Shown here piece by piece: positions 25,991 through 34,464 of a DNA stretch of 46,023 bases. Each line of letters opens with the position of its first letter. Within the stretch, counting starts at the first letter, position 1. The notes under the pieces are model-generated. The model worked only from the letters and a program-made list of their open reading frames with translations, was not told where the DNA came from and did no database searches. The DNA is from Bacteroidota bacterium. Lineage in GTDB: Bacteria > Bacteroidota > Bacteroidia > Chitinophagales > BACL12. The stretch covers positions 1-46,023 of the forward strand of contig JAKQVC010000126.1 of the NCBI GenBank assembly GCA_029571985.1. Direction: 5' to 3'. The position numbers and the translations under genes were made by a program.

Positions 25991-26134
25991 GGGTAGTGGG
26001 TAGTGAGTAGTGGGTAGTGAGACAAATGCAATAAATGCGTCGCATTTGAATCAATTAATTTATTATTCCCATCAAAAGGCAACAAAGTTGCCCTGAATTA
26101 GTCCCACTACTCACTACCCACTACTCACTACTAA
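25991..26134. repeat. Nested intergenic hairpin with GTAGTG/GAGTAGTG arms
   Basis: Arms of tandem GGGTAGTG and AGTAGTG units (25991-26021) face their complement (26103-26134); a perfect 21-bp pairing is 26001-26021 with 26110-26130. The 88-base interior holds two more perfect hairpins: AAATGCG/CGCATTT at 26033-26047 and GGCAAC-AAA-GTTGCC at 26078-26092. It fills the gap between arsM and the phosphoesterase gene. No coding content is apparent. It could slow or stop transcription, or be a dispersed repeat of this genome. Confidence 0.75.
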
Positions 26135-26159
26135 AACTTCCGAAGCAAAAAATCACTTA

Positions 26160-26933
26160 ATGAAACTAGCCCTCTTCTCCGACATCCACGCGAATTTGCC
26201 CGCATTAGAAGCTTGTTTGGCAGATATGGATATGCGAAAGCCCGATGCTATATATTGTTTGGGTGATTTGGTTGGATATAATATTTGGCCGAATGAAGTG
26301 ATTCGCGCAATACGCAAGCGTGGTATTCCTACAATCGCCGGGAATTATGATTTTGGTATTGGCAGAAACTCCGATGATTGCGGTTGTGCGTATAAAACGG
26401 ATGAAGAAAAAGCAATGGGCAAAATTTCGATCAGCTTTACCAATGGTATCATCGGTGATGAGGAGCGCGCTTATTTACGTACCCTACCTCAACATCTGCG
26501 CGTCGACTTTCAGATTCAGGAAGAAAAATTAAGTATGTTGCTTGTGCATGGTAGTCCGCGACGTATAAACGAGTATCTATTTGAAGACCGTGATGAAAAA
26601 AGTATGCTGCGTATCATGCGCGATGCAGAGGCAGACATTATGTGTTTTGGACATACCCATAAACCATATCATCGTATACTGCATGATCAGCAATCTGAAA
26701 AACCGCATTTCCGTCATGCCATAAATATCGGTTCTGTTGGAAAACCAAAAGATGGTGATGCCCGTGGCAGTTACGTGATGATTACCTTATCTGAAAATGC
26801 ATCTCCGGGGCAGAAGGACAGCATTGCAGTTGAATGTATTCGATTTACATACGATGTTGAACAAGCAGCGCAGGCAGTTGAACAAAGTATTTTACCCGAT
26901 GCATATGCCAATATGCTGCGAAATGCACATTGA
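26160..26933 (+). CDS. Metallophosphoesterase (YfcE/MJ0936-like)
   Basis: The 257-residue protein carries the calcineurin-like metal motifs in order: DIHAN (Asp8, His10), LGDLVGY, AGNYDF (Asn with Tyr in place of the usual His), VHGSPR and the closing GHTHKP. It is a binuclear metal phosphodiesterase or phosphatase of unknown substrate. A DDCGC stretch near residue 77 is unusual for the family. Genes of this type lie next to arsR/arsM/aquaporin in other Bacteroidota as I recall, so a role in handling arsenylated or phosphorylated products is possible. The aquaporin start follows its stop by three bases. Confidence 0.85.
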   Translation: MKLALFSDIHANLPALEACLADMDMRKPDAIYCLGDLVGYNIWPNEVIRAIRKRGIPTIAGNYDFGIGRNSDDCGCAYKTDEEKAMGKISISFTNGIIGDEERAYLRTLPQHLRVDFQIQEEKLSMLLVHGSPRRINEYLFEDRDEKSMLRIMRDAEADIMCFGHTHKPYHRILHDQQSEKPHFRHAINIGSVGKPKDGDARGSYVMITLSENASPGQKDSIAVECIRFTYDVEQAAQAVEQSILPDAYANMLRNAH

Positions 26934-26936
26934 TCT

Positions 26937-27596
26937 ATGAGAAATTATCTAGCTGAAGCATTGGGCACTTTTGCGATTGTATTTTGTGGAACCGGTGCAA
27001 TTATTATCAATGCAATGAGTGATGGTGCTATCTCTCATGCGGGTATTGCCATTACGTTTGGATTAATTGTGATGTCGATGATCTATGCACTGGGAAATAT
27101 TTCCGGCGCACATTTTAACCCGGCCGTAACCATAGCTTTTTATTTTTCAGGCAGATTCCCGGCAAAAGAAATATTGCCGTATATCCTGGCACAAATAATC
27201 GGCGCATTAATTGGAAGTGGGGTCTTACGCTTTTTATTTCCTGAGGATACAACATATTATGGTGCAACATTACCCGCAGGCAGCGATATGCAATCTTTTG
27301 TGATGGAATTTATCCTCACCTTTTTATTAATGCTCACCATTATTCATGTTGCACATGGTTCTAAAGAGCAGGGTATGATAGCCGGATTAGCCATCGGGTC
27401 GGTTGTATTGCTCGAAGCCATGTTTGCAGGTCCTGTTTGTGGTGCATCTATGAATCCGGCGCGTTCGCTATCTCCTGCACTTGTATCCGGTAATTTGCAA
27501 TCGCTTTGGTTATATCTCCTCGCACCTGTATTGGGAGCTGTGAGTGCGGTGTTTGTCTGGAAATTGTTGCACGCGCCGACGGGAAAAACCGCCTGA
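26937..27596 (+). CDS. MIP-family aquaporin with wide selectivity filter
   Basis: A 219-residue, six-helix channel with both NPA boxes (61-63 in AHFNPAV, 173-175 in SMNPARS). Aligned by eye to AqpZ, the aromatic/arginine filter would be Phe41, Ala161, Ala170 and Arg176; the histidine that makes AqpZ water-selective is replaced by alanine. This favours passage of small neutral solutes, including As(OH)3, over strict water selectivity. Its position behind arsR, arsM and the phosphoesterase supports a part in arsenite or methylarsenite flow across the inner membrane, as shown for AqpS. It converges on the next gene with four bases between stops. Confidence 0.88.
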   Translation: MRNYLAEALGTFAIVFCGTGAIIINAMSDGAISHAGIAITFGLIVMSMIYALGNISGAHFNPAVTIAFYFSGRFPAKEILPYILAQIIGALIGSGVLRFLFPEDTTYYGATLPAGSDMQSFVMEFILTFLLMLTIIHVAHGSKEQGMIAGLAIGSVVLLEAMFAGPVCGASMNPARSLSPALVSGNLQSLWLYLLAPVLGAVSAVFVWKLLHAPTGKTA

Positions 27597-27600
27597 ATAC

Positions 27601-28185
27601 TTAGCTGTGATCGTTTAGGGTTTTATCTAACCACACCACCGCTTTTTTGATATATTTTTCTTTATCTCCCCGATGCTGATCTACTATTTTTTGAATGCGT
27701 GGATGCCATTTTTTATCCTTGCATAATTCCCATAACAATACCATCGACAAACGTCGCTCCCACATGTTTTTTGAATGGGTAAATTGTTCCGACAATTCAA
27801 AAATGCGTTCGGGATATTTTTTGGTGAGTTTTTTCAAACTTTTCATCCCGATCGTATCACAAATCGCCCAATTATCTATTTCAGAACTAAATCGGATAAC
27901 GGTTGCGATGCCTCGTTCAGGATCTGTTTTGGACTGCCATTCTAATAATTTCACAGCGAGCATGCGCATTTCATAAATACCGCTTTTCCATAATGCGTCA
28001 ATCAGTTCAAAACTGCCTGGCTTTATCGCTTTCAGCAGTGCATTCATTTCAGGACTTCTCACCCCATACACCTTTTTAGCGCCTGGTGCGATTACACCCA
28101 TCCCTTCAGCATGCGCCGGGTCAGCGTTCTCTTCAAGGTAGGCTTGAATATCTTTCAATGCTTCCTGCACCTCAGCTTTTGCCAT
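27601..28185 (-). CDS. AlkD-like DNA alkylation repair protein
   Basis: The 194-residue helical-repeat protein matches the AlkD family: VYGVRSPEMNALLK near the start, LWKSGIYEMRMLAVKLL, and the SEIDNWAICDTIG segment with the conserved Trp and Asp that contact the damaged nucleotide. Members excise N3- and N7-alkylated purines without base flipping. It is a little shorter than typical AlkD. Its start overlaps the end of the aminotransferase gene by 14 bases, so the two are co-transcribed. Confidence 0.85.
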   Translation of the reverse strand: MAKAEVQEALKDIQAYLEENADPAHAEGMGVIAPGAKKVYGVRSPEMNALLKAIKPGSFELIDALWKSGIYEMRMLAVKLLEWQSKTDPERGIATVIRFSSEIDNWAICDTIGMKSLKKLTKKYPERIFELSEQFTHSKNMWERRLSMVLLWELCKDKKWHPRIQKIVDQHRGDKEKYIKKAVVWLDKTLNDHS

Positions 28186-28999
28186 AATTATTTACATACT
28201 GATTAAACATTTGCATTAATTCTAATGTTACAGTGCCCGGTTTTCCATTGCCAATCACGCGATCCTCTATGTGGGTTATGGGCATAATGTTGCGCGTTGT
28301 GGAAGAAATAAATACCTCATCCGCCTGAAATAATCGTTCCATGGTGACTAAGGCTTCTATCATCATAAATTTTTGCAATGCACATTCGATTACATGTTTG
28401 CGGGTTACACCTAATAGTATGTTTTCTAACGGCGTATAAATGAGTCCGTTTTTTACATAAAAGATATTGCATCGGGCGCACTCACGCACTTCTTCACCAA
28501 CATAAAATAAAACATCTGCAGCTTTTTCCGATTGCATTCTCGCCATCTCTCGCATTGATCCAAGGTAAAAGGTGGTTTTATATTCGGCAAAAGGTTTGTT
28601 GTATTCTGAAATAATCAGCTTAACGCCTTCAGAATAATCTGTATCCGGATAGGCCTTCCATTCATCCTGATAGGCAGTTAACACCGGCACCGGAATTCCA
28701 TTTTCCATTTTTCCGGTAATCATTATTTTTACATAACCATCACCTAATGCATTTGTGGTAACCAGTTGTTGAATTACCTCCTGCACTTGCGCCATGTCTA
28801 AAGGTTTTTGGAAATTGAGTACGGATTGCGAATGATTCAATCGCTCCAAATGATCTGCTACAAAGGGTATGCGACCCTGCAGCTGACGCATATAATCAAA
28901 AACGCCAAAGCCACGTTCAAAACCAAGATCATCTAAGCCGATGCGTATGTCCGATTTGGGCATATAAACGCCATCCCGATAAGCCATCATTTCTGCCAT
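28172..28999 (-). CDS. PLP-dependent class IV aminotransferase
   Basis: The ATG at 28999 (MAEMMAYRDG) gives 275 residues and the usual fold-type IV N-terminus; an ATG at 29044 would add 15 residues. Features are GLDDLGFERGFGVFDYMR, the PLP-lysine Lys141 in AEYKTTFYLG, and the CARCNIFYVKNG and GVTRKHVIE blocks that bind the phosphate of PLP. This family includes branched-chain and D-amino-acid aminotransferases and aminodeoxychorismate lyase; the sequence alone does not decide. It is divergent from queA and leads an AlkD-like gene. Confidence 0.88.
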   Translation of the reverse strand: MAEMMAYRDGVYMPKSDIRIGLDDLGFERGFGVFDYMRQLQGRIPFVADHLERLNHSQSVLNFQKPLDMAQVQEVIQQLVTTNALGDGYVKIMITGKMENGIPVPVLTAYQDEWKAYPDTDYSEGVKLIISEYNKPFAEYKTTFYLGSMREMARMQSEKAADVLFYVGEEVRECARCNIFYVKNGLIYTPLENILLGVTRKHVIECALQKFMMIEALVTMERLFQADEVFISSTTRNIMPITHIEDRVIGNGKPGTVTLELMQMFNQYVNNYGKS

Positions 29000-29066
29000 A
29001 CTGTAAAGATAGAAATACCCCTGATTTGAACCATTTCCTGCCAATCAATTTTTAGCTTGCATCACC

Positions 29067-29074
29067 TACCTTTG
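29067..29074 (+). promoter_or_regulatory. -7 box TACCTTTG at queA
   Basis: Perfect TAnnTTTG only six bases before the queA ATG at 29081, so the transcript would be leaderless or nearly so. No convincing -33 element at the expected distance. Confidence 0.5.
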
Positions 29075-29080
29075 CACCGA

Positions 29081-30295
29081 ATGGCGCGTTCAATAGCAAT
29101 TGCAGACTACACCTATGATCTACCGGATGACCGGATTGCACAATTTCCGTTGAGCGACAGGTCGGCTAGTAAATTATTGTATTATAAATCCGGCAATATC
29201 CGCGATTACCATTTCAGAGATGTTCCGGATTTACTGCCTGCAGATACTACTTTGGTTTTTAATACAACAAAAGTTGTTTGCGCAAGAATATTGTTTCCGA
29301 TAGCCGGAAAAAATAAACCGGTTGAAGTGTTTATTCTCGAACCGGCAAATAATATTCCAATGGAACAGGCGATGTCGCAGAAGGATGCGGCCACATGGAA
29401 ATGTCTGGTTGGTCAGCATAAATATTTTACTGCCGAAACCATCAGCAAACCAATTGAGTGGCAGGGGCAATCGGGTGTTGTTTATGCTGGTAAGCCGGTG
29501 CAGGATGGAGATGTTTTTATAGTGCAATTTAAGTGGACGCCCGGCATTACATTCTCCGAAATGTTGGATGCGTGCGGACAAATACCTTTGCCGCCCTATA
29601 TGAAGCGACAGGTTGAATTATCTGATGCGGCACGATACCAGACAGTATATGCCAACGAGCAGGGTTCTGTTGCTGCACCGACTGCGGGATTGCACTTCAC
29701 AAATGACATTATTGCATCCTTACATCATAAACATATTGGCATAGTGCATGTTGCACTGCATGTGGGTGCCGGTACATTTCGTCCGGTGAAAGCAGCAACC
29801 ATGGAAGGACATACCATGCATGCGGAAGAAATATCTGTGACCAGAGATACGCTGTTGCGCTGTTGTGATCATTCGGATACAATAGTTGCTGTCGGCACAA
29901 CTTCTTTACGTACACTTGAATCTTTATTTTGGTTAGGATTAAAATGGAAACTATTTCCCGATGCCGGCATTCCGGAAGTGCATCAATGGGATGCTTATGA
30001 TATTCAGGTGCCGGATGGATTTTCTTATGCGGATGCTTTAAGGGTTTTAATAGATAAAATGGAAACGCATCAATTAACTACACTCACCACCAAAACAAGA
30101 TTATTAATTGCACCGGGTTATTCGATTCGTTCGGCGAAAGGATTAATTACAAATTTTCATCAGCCTGATAGTACCTTATTATTGTTGGTGGCTGCATTCA
30201 TTGGTGAAGACTGGAAACATGTTTATGCGCATGCGCTTGAGGGTGGGTATAGGTTTTTGAGTTATGGGGATAGTTCGTTGTTGTGGAGGAAATAG
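29081..30295 (+). CDS. queA: tRNA preQ1 ribosyltransferase-isomerase QueA
   Basis: The ATG at 29081 (MARSIAIADYTYDLP) is preferred over a TTG at 29057, since a -7 box sits at 29067-29074. The 404-residue protein follows QueA throughout: YDLPDDRIAQFPLSDR, LVFNTTKVVCARI, EVFILEP, the AAPTAGLHFT block, LHVGAGTFRPVKA, and the C-terminal LITNFHQPDSTLLLLV. The enzyme transfers and isomerises the ribosyl group of SAM onto preQ1 in the tRNA wobble position to give epoxyqueuosine. An unusually hydrophilic segment near residues 85-150 is a normal insertion in the family. Confidence 0.96.
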   Translation: MARSIAIADYTYDLPDDRIAQFPLSDRSASKLLYYKSGNIRDYHFRDVPDLLPADTTLVFNTTKVVCARILFPIAGKNKPVEVFILEPANNIPMEQAMSQKDAATWKCLVGQHKYFTAETISKPIEWQGQSGVVYAGKPVQDGDVFIVQFKWTPGITFSEMLDACGQIPLPPYMKRQVELSDAARYQTVYANEQGSVAAPTAGLHFTNDIIASLHHKHIGIVHVALHVGAGTFRPVKAATMEGHTMHAEEISVTRDTLLRCCDHSDTIVAVGTTSLRTLESLFWLGLKWKLFPDAGIPEVHQWDAYDIQVPDGFSYADALRVLIDKMETHQLTTLTTKTRLLIAPGYSIRSAKGLITNFHQPDSTLLLLVAAFIGEDWKHVYAHALEGGYRFLSYGDSSLLWRK

Positions 30296-30321
30296 TCTTT
30301 TGTTTGTCATGAGCATTTTTT

Positions 30322-30362
30322 TTCGAGGCCGGGAAGATGGGGAGACGGGGAGAGTGCGGGAA
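30322..30362 (+). repeat. G-rich 'cgaggccggg' intergenic repeat, copy B
   Basis: CGAGGCCGGGAAG is followed by ATGGGGAG, ACGGGGAG and AGTGCGGGAAG units. It shares the core with copies at 1189-1220 and 31119-31162 and lies directly after queA. Confidence 0.7.
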
Positions 30363-30410
30363 GTAAATGCATGAGGAATTATTTTTTAGATTCGGATGGG
30401 AACCTATTTT

Positions 30411-30483
30411 TCTCCCGCAGATGTAAGTAGAAAAATATTTTTGCATTTTATCTGCGTTTATCTGCGAAAATCTGCGGGAAACC
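30411..30483. repeat. 'tctgcg' inverted repeat
   Basis: TCCCGCAGAT (30411-30420) faces ATCTGCGGGAAA (about 30470-30481) in inverted orientation, and the right side repeats TCTGCG three times (ATCTGCG TTT ATCTGCG AAA ATCTGCG). The hairpin fills the gap between queA and the phnA-like gene. Such ATCTGCG tracts are known in other Bacteroidota intergenic regions. Confidence 0.6.
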
Positions 30484-30525
30484 CTGTATTTATTTTTCTT
30501 ATGCAAGCGAACCGGATTATTCGTG

Positions 30526-30533
30526 TAATTTTG
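30526..30533 (+). promoter_or_regulatory. -7 box TAATTTTG before the PhnA/YjdM gene
   Basis: Perfect TAnnTTTG ending 10 bases before the ATG at 30544, so the leader would be only a few bases. No clear -33 element. Confidence 0.45.
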
Positions 30534-30543
30534 CTTCTCTACT

Positions 30544-31098
30544 ATGTCAATTTCTATTACCCTTCAAACACGCTGTGGCGGCATATGCGAATTATGCGGC
30601 AGCGAGCAGGCTACTGTTGAATTTACGGTTAGTCCTAAAGATGAATCTCCCGAAAATCAGGTTGCTATTTGCGCTGCCTGTGAAAGTGCTATGGCCAATA
30701 CGGAGGAAGCGAATTACTGGCAATGTTTATCCGGCAGTATCTGGAGTGAGGTGAGTGCTGTGCAGGCTTTGAGCTATCGGATTTTGTATGGTATTAAAGA
30801 GCAGTCTTTTGCTGCAGAAATTCTGGATTCTGCTGTGGTTGATGAATCCGTAGTGAACTGGGCTATGAAAGCTTATGAGGTGGCTGAGGTGCATCAGGAT
30901 GCTTATGGTAATACGTTGACTACCGGTGATAATGTGGTGTTGACGCAGGCGTTGAAAATAAAAGGCACGAGTTTCTCAGCACCAAAAGGTACACAGGTAA
31001 GGGGTATTCATTTGGTGCATGATAATACGGAGCAAATAGAAGGTAAAATAAATGGTACGATGATTGTCATTTTGACGAAATTCGTGAAGAAGGGATAA
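30544..31098 (+). CDS. PhnA/YjdM family zinc-ribbon protein
   Basis: The 184-residue protein has an N-terminal zinc ribbon (CELCGSE then CAACES, about 16-44) and the C-terminal PhnA domain: DAYGNTLTTGDNVVLTQALKIKGTSF, PKGTQVRGIHLV and EGKINGTMIVILTKFVKK. The name comes from early confusion with the phosphonate operon; true phosphonoacetate hydrolase activity is not expected, and the cellular function of YjdM-type proteins is unsettled. It is a single gene with its own -7 box, between repeat elements. Confidence 0.9.
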   Translation: MSISITLQTRCGGICELCGSEQATVEFTVSPKDESPENQVAICAACESAMANTEEANYWQCLSGSIWSEVSAVQALSYRILYGIKEQSFAAEILDSAVVDESVVNWAMKAYEVAEVHQDAYGNTLTTGDNVVLTQALKIKGTSFSAPKGTQVRGIHLVHDNTEQIEGKINGTMIVILTKFVKKG

Positions 31099-31118
31099 AT
31101 ACTCGCCATTCACTAAAA

Positions 31119-31162
31119 ATGCACGAGGCCGGGAAGGCGGGGAGGCGGTAAGGAGTGGGAAG
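31119..31162 (+). repeat. G-rich 'cgaggccggg' intergenic repeat, copy C
   Basis: ATGCACGAGGCCGGGAAG then GCGGGGAG, GCGGTAAG and GAGTGGGAAG units. The first 13 bases of the core match copy A (reverse complement at 1189-1220). It separates the convergent PhnA-type and SET genes. Confidence 0.7.
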
Positions 31163-31173
31163 TTTGTGGGGTT

Positions 31174-31581
31174 TTAGCCGTGTTTTTTCCAGTATTTTTT
31201 TCCGTAGCCGCAAAAAATTTCTTCGCCGGCTTTTATTTTTCGAGTGGCTGTGAGGCAGGGTTGGTCGTTGTCGTCGAGATAGATTTTTGCGTTGTTTTTA
31301 AATAATCCATTCGGATAGGCTGCGGCATCATTGGCGTATTTGGCAAAACATTCTACCGGCATGGAGTCCATCACTACACCATCGGGCATGATCACAAAAT
31401 ATTTATCCTTGCCCTTATCCGCTCTTCTGAAGGCCTCTTCGTCATCAATGAGTTCACCTTTGAAAACGGCTATGACTTCATCTTTGAAAATATCAATTGC
31501 CGTAAATAATCCCTTTCCGGCACCTTTAATTTGTGAGCGTTTTACAAAGAGGTAATCGCTTTCTTTTGTTGGCGTTTGCAT
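31174..31581 (-). CDS. Small SET-domain protein methyltransferase
   Basis: The 135-residue protein is a bare SET domain: KRSQIKGAGKGLFTAIDIFKDEVIAVFKGELI at the N-terminus, YFVIMPDG, AKYANDAA in place of the usual RFINHSCxPN pseudoknot strand, and GEEIFCGYGKKYW at the C-terminus with the conserved Tyr. There are no pre- or post-SET zinc cysteines. It should be a SAM-dependent lysine methyltransferase acting on an unknown protein. A TACCTTTG -7 box on the minus strand (31592-31599) lies 10 bases before its ATG. Confidence 0.88.
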   Translation of the reverse strand: MQTPTKESDYLFVKRSQIKGAGKGLFTAIDIFKDEVIAVFKGELIDDEEAFRRADKGKDKYFVIMPDGVVMDSMPVECFAKYANDAAAYPNGLFKNNAKIYLDDNDQPCLTATRKIKAGEEIFCGYGKKYWKKHG

Positions 31582-31591
31582 AATCGAGTAG

Positions 31592-31599
31592 CAAAGGTA
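31592..31599 (-). promoter_or_regulatory. -7 box TACCTTTG of the SET-domain gene
   Basis: Perfect TAnnTTTG on the minus strand, 10 bases before the ATG at 31581; same spacing as at the PhnA-type gene. Confidence 0.45.
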
Positions 31600-31679
31600 A
31601 GCTCAGGCAGGTACAAACACCATACGGGACGCTCCGCGAAGCATCTGTCTATAATCGATCAAAAAAGATGCCAACTCCG

Positions 31680-31687
31680 TATCTTTG
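31680..31687 (+). promoter_or_regulatory. -7 box TATCTTTG before sucA
   Basis: Perfect TAnnTTTG 42 bases before the sucA ATG, giving a leader of roughly 35 bases. The -33 region is not recognisable. Confidence 0.45.
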
Positions 31688-31729
31688 CACTCCAAACCAA
31701 AGCGTCCCCGGCTTTGTTAACAGGTATAC

Positions 31730-34462
31730 ATGGATACTTTCTCGTACATCGCGAACGCCGAACCGGCCTATATCGAGTCGCTATATCAGTCTTATAAACA
31801 ACAGCCCGACGCTATCGACGCTGAATGGAGGAAATTTTTCGCAGGCTTTGATTTTGCCCACGAAAATTTTGTAAGTGCTTCATTATCAGGTGTTTCTGAA
31901 GGAGATTTGGCCAGGGAATTCAAATTGTGGAACCTCATTAGCGCCTATCGCCAAAAGGGTCACCTGATTGCGACTACCAACCCGCTGCGTCCACGTAAAG
32001 ACCGCGGCGCTCACCTCCAGCTTGCCGATTTCGGATTTTCGGAGGCTGACCTTGACAGCACGTTTGTAACTGCCGGATTGCTCGGTATTTCAGGGCATAC
32101 ACTGAAAGATGTGCTTGGATTCCTGCAGCAGTGTTATTGTCGCAATTTGGGATTTGAATATGACTATGTCATTGATCCCGCAGAAAAAAACTGGTTGCAA
32201 CAACGCATCGAACAATCTGCAGCACATTTTGGGTTTTCGCTCGAAAAAAAGAAACGCATTTTGTCCAAGCTCAACGAAACGGTTGTGTTTGAGCAATTTT
32301 TGGATAAAAAATATATCGGACAAAAAAGATTTTCGCTGGAAGGGGGAGAGGGCACCATTCCCGCTCTCGATGCGATAATTAATGCCGGTGCCGAAGCGGG
32401 TGTCGAAGAATTTGTGTTTGCCATGGCACATCGCGGACGCTTAAATGTGCTCGCGAATATTCTTGGCAAAACCTACGAACAAATATTTAACGAGTTTGAA
32501 GGCAATGCGATTCCGGATACCACGATGGGTGATGGTGATGTGAAATATCACCTCGGTTATTCATCGCAGGTAAATACGTTGAACGGAAAAACCGTGCATT
32601 TGAAACTCACCCCAAATCCATCACATCTGGAAGCTGTAAATCCTGTTTTGCAGGGATTTGTTCGTGCTAAATCGGATGTGTTATATCAGGAAGATGAAGA
32701 CCGCATTTTGCCTGTTTGTATTCATGGTGATGCAGCTATTGCCGGACAAGGTGTTGTATATGAAGTGTTGCAGATGAGTAAACTCAACGGGTACAAAGTT
32801 GGTGGCACGATTCATTTTGTTATTAATAATCAGATTGGTTTTACTACCGATTTTGATGATGCCCGTTCGAGTAATTATTGCACCAGCTATGCTGCAACGG
32901 TTCAGGCGCCTGTGTTTCACGTGAATGGTGATGATGCAGAAGCGGTGGTGTTTGCATGCGAATTAGCTGTAGCCTATCGACAGGAATTTAATAAGGATGT
33001 GTTTGTGGATATGGTATGTTATCGCAAACACGGCCATAATGAAGGTGATGATCCAAAATACACACAGCCAACTTTATATAAGGTAATTGAAGCCAAAAAA
33101 AATCCGCGCGAAATTTATGTGCAGAAATTATTGGCCAGCGATGATATCGATCGGGAATTGGCCAATTCGATGGAGCAAGAGTTTTGGAATGTGTTGCAGA
33201 ATCGTTTGGATGCTGTAAAACAGAATCGATTACCTTATCAGTATCAGGCGCCGGAAGAGGCCTGGCGTAAATTAAAAAAAGTAGTTGATCCGGAAACTGA
33301 TTTTGCTGTGGTGCGCAATACCAAAGTGCCGCAGGAAAAAATTCAACAGGTATTCAATCGCTTATTTGAAACGCCGGAAGGATTTGTGCGGCTGAAAAAA
33401 ATTGAAAAGCTTTTCGAAACCAATAAAAAATTACTTGCCGAAGGTCGCATCGATTGGGCATTAGGCGAATTATTGGCTTACGGCACGATTCTGCTCGATG
33501 GTCGCGATGTGCGTATGAGCGGACAGGATGTGCGTCGCGGAACATTTAGTCACCGTCATGCGGTGCTGCGCGATGAAGTTACGAATGCAGAATATATCCG
33601 CTTAAATCATATTGGCGACAAGCAAGGTAAATTCCGCATTTTTAATTCGCTGTTGAGTGAATTTGGTGTGCTCGGATTTGAGTTTGGTTATAGCCTTGCT
33701 TCGCCTGATCACTTAGTGGTGTGGGAGGCTCAATTCGGCGATTTTAATAATGGTGCACAAACCATCATCGACCAGTTTATTGCTGCATCCGTAAGTAAAT
33801 GGCAGCGTATGAGCGGATTGGTGCTACTATTACCGCATGGATATGAAGGTCAGGGTCCTGAACACAGCAGTGCGCGTCTTGAAAGATTCCTGCAATTGTG
33901 TGCAGAGGGTAATATGATTGTTACGAATATTACCACACCGGCTAATTTCTTCCATGCCTTGCGCCGTCAATTAGCATTTGATTTCCGCAGGCCGCTCGTG
34001 AATATGAGTCCGAAAAGTTTATTGCGTCATCCGTTAGCGCAATCTGCGGTGAGCGAATTATCCGAAGGACAATTTCATGAAGTAATTAAAGACACCCTAG
34101 AAGCGAAGCAAGTGCGTCGTGTGGTATTGTGCAGTGGTAAATTGTATTATGATTTACTGGAATACCGTCAAAAAAATAATCGCAGGGATGTAGCCTTGGT
34201 GCGCATCGAACAATTATATCCATTTCCGGAAAAGCAATTGGCTGAAATTTTAGCCGCTTATCCCGATGCTCCTGTATTTTGGGCGCAGGAAGAACCGCGC
34301 AACATGGGAGCTTGGTATTTTATACAAGAAATGATGGGGAAACAGATTGCTGATGTATATAGCAGAAAATCAAGCGCCTCCCCTGCAACCGGATTTGCAA
34401 AAATCCACGCAAAAGAACAAATGGACATTATAGAACAGGCATTCGGAACCTTAAACGCATAA
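31730..34462 (+). CDS. sucA: 2-oxoglutarate dehydrogenase E1 component
   Basis: The full-length 910-residue E1: N-terminal [31 protein letters not shown] for binding to the E2 core, [13 protein letters not shown] and [16 protein letters not shown] of the first half, [14 protein letters not shown] with INNQIGFTT for thiamine diphosphate and Mg, and the C-terminal [29 protein letters not shown] and EEPRNMGAW blocks. It decarboxylates 2-oxoglutarate in the citric acid cycle and transfers the succinyl group to the lipoyl arm of E2, whose gene starts two bases after its stop. Confidence 0.97.
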   Translation: MDTFSYIANAEPAYIESLYQSYKQQPDAIDAEWRKFFAGFDFAHENFVSASLSGVSEGDLAREFKLWNLISAYRQKGHLIATTNPLRPRKDRGAHLQLADFGFSEADLDSTFVTAGLLGISGHTLKDVLGFLQQCYCRNLGFEYDYVIDPAEKNWLQQRIEQSAAHFGFSLEKKKRILSKLNETVVFEQFLDKKYIGQKRFSLEGGEGTIPALDAIINAGAEAGVEEFVFAMAHRGRLNVLANILGKTYEQIFNEFEGNAIPDTTMGDGDVKYHLGYSSQVNTLNGKTVHLKLTPNPSHLEAVNPVLQGFVRAKSDVLYQEDEDRILPVCIHGDAAIAGQGVVYEVLQMSKLNGYKVGGTIHFVINNQIGFTTDFDDARSSNYCTSYAATVQAPVFHVNGDDAEAVVFACELAVAYRQEFNKDVFVDMVCYRKHGHNEGDDPKYTQPTLYKVIEAKKNPREIYVQKLLASDDIDRELANSMEQEFWNVLQNRLDAVKQNRLPYQYQAPEEAWRKLKKVVDPETDFAVVRNTKVPQEKIQQVFNRLFETPEGFVRLKKIEKLFETNKKLLAEGRIDWALGELLAYGTILLDGRDVRMSGQDVRRGTFSHRHAVLRDEVTNAEYIRLNHIGDKQGKFRIFNSLLSEFGVLGFEFGYSLASPDHLVVWEAQFGDFNNGAQTIIDQFIAASVSKWQRMSGLVLLLPHGYEGQGPEHSSARLERFLQLCAEGNMIVTNITTPANFFHALRRQLAFDFRRPLVNMSPKSLLRHPLAQSAVSELSEGQFHEVIKDTLEAKQVRRVVLCSGKLYYDLLEYRQKNNRRDVALVRIEQLYPFPEKQLAEILAAYPDAPVFWAQEEPRNMGAWYFIQEMMGKQIADVYSRKSSASPATGFAKIHAKEQMDIIEQAFGTLNA

Positions 34463-34464
34463 TC

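Noticed and set aside
25991-26134. Tandem GTAGTG units considered as a CRISPR-like array
   Set aside because: Units are only seven to eight bases, contiguous and inverted, with no spacers or cas genes.
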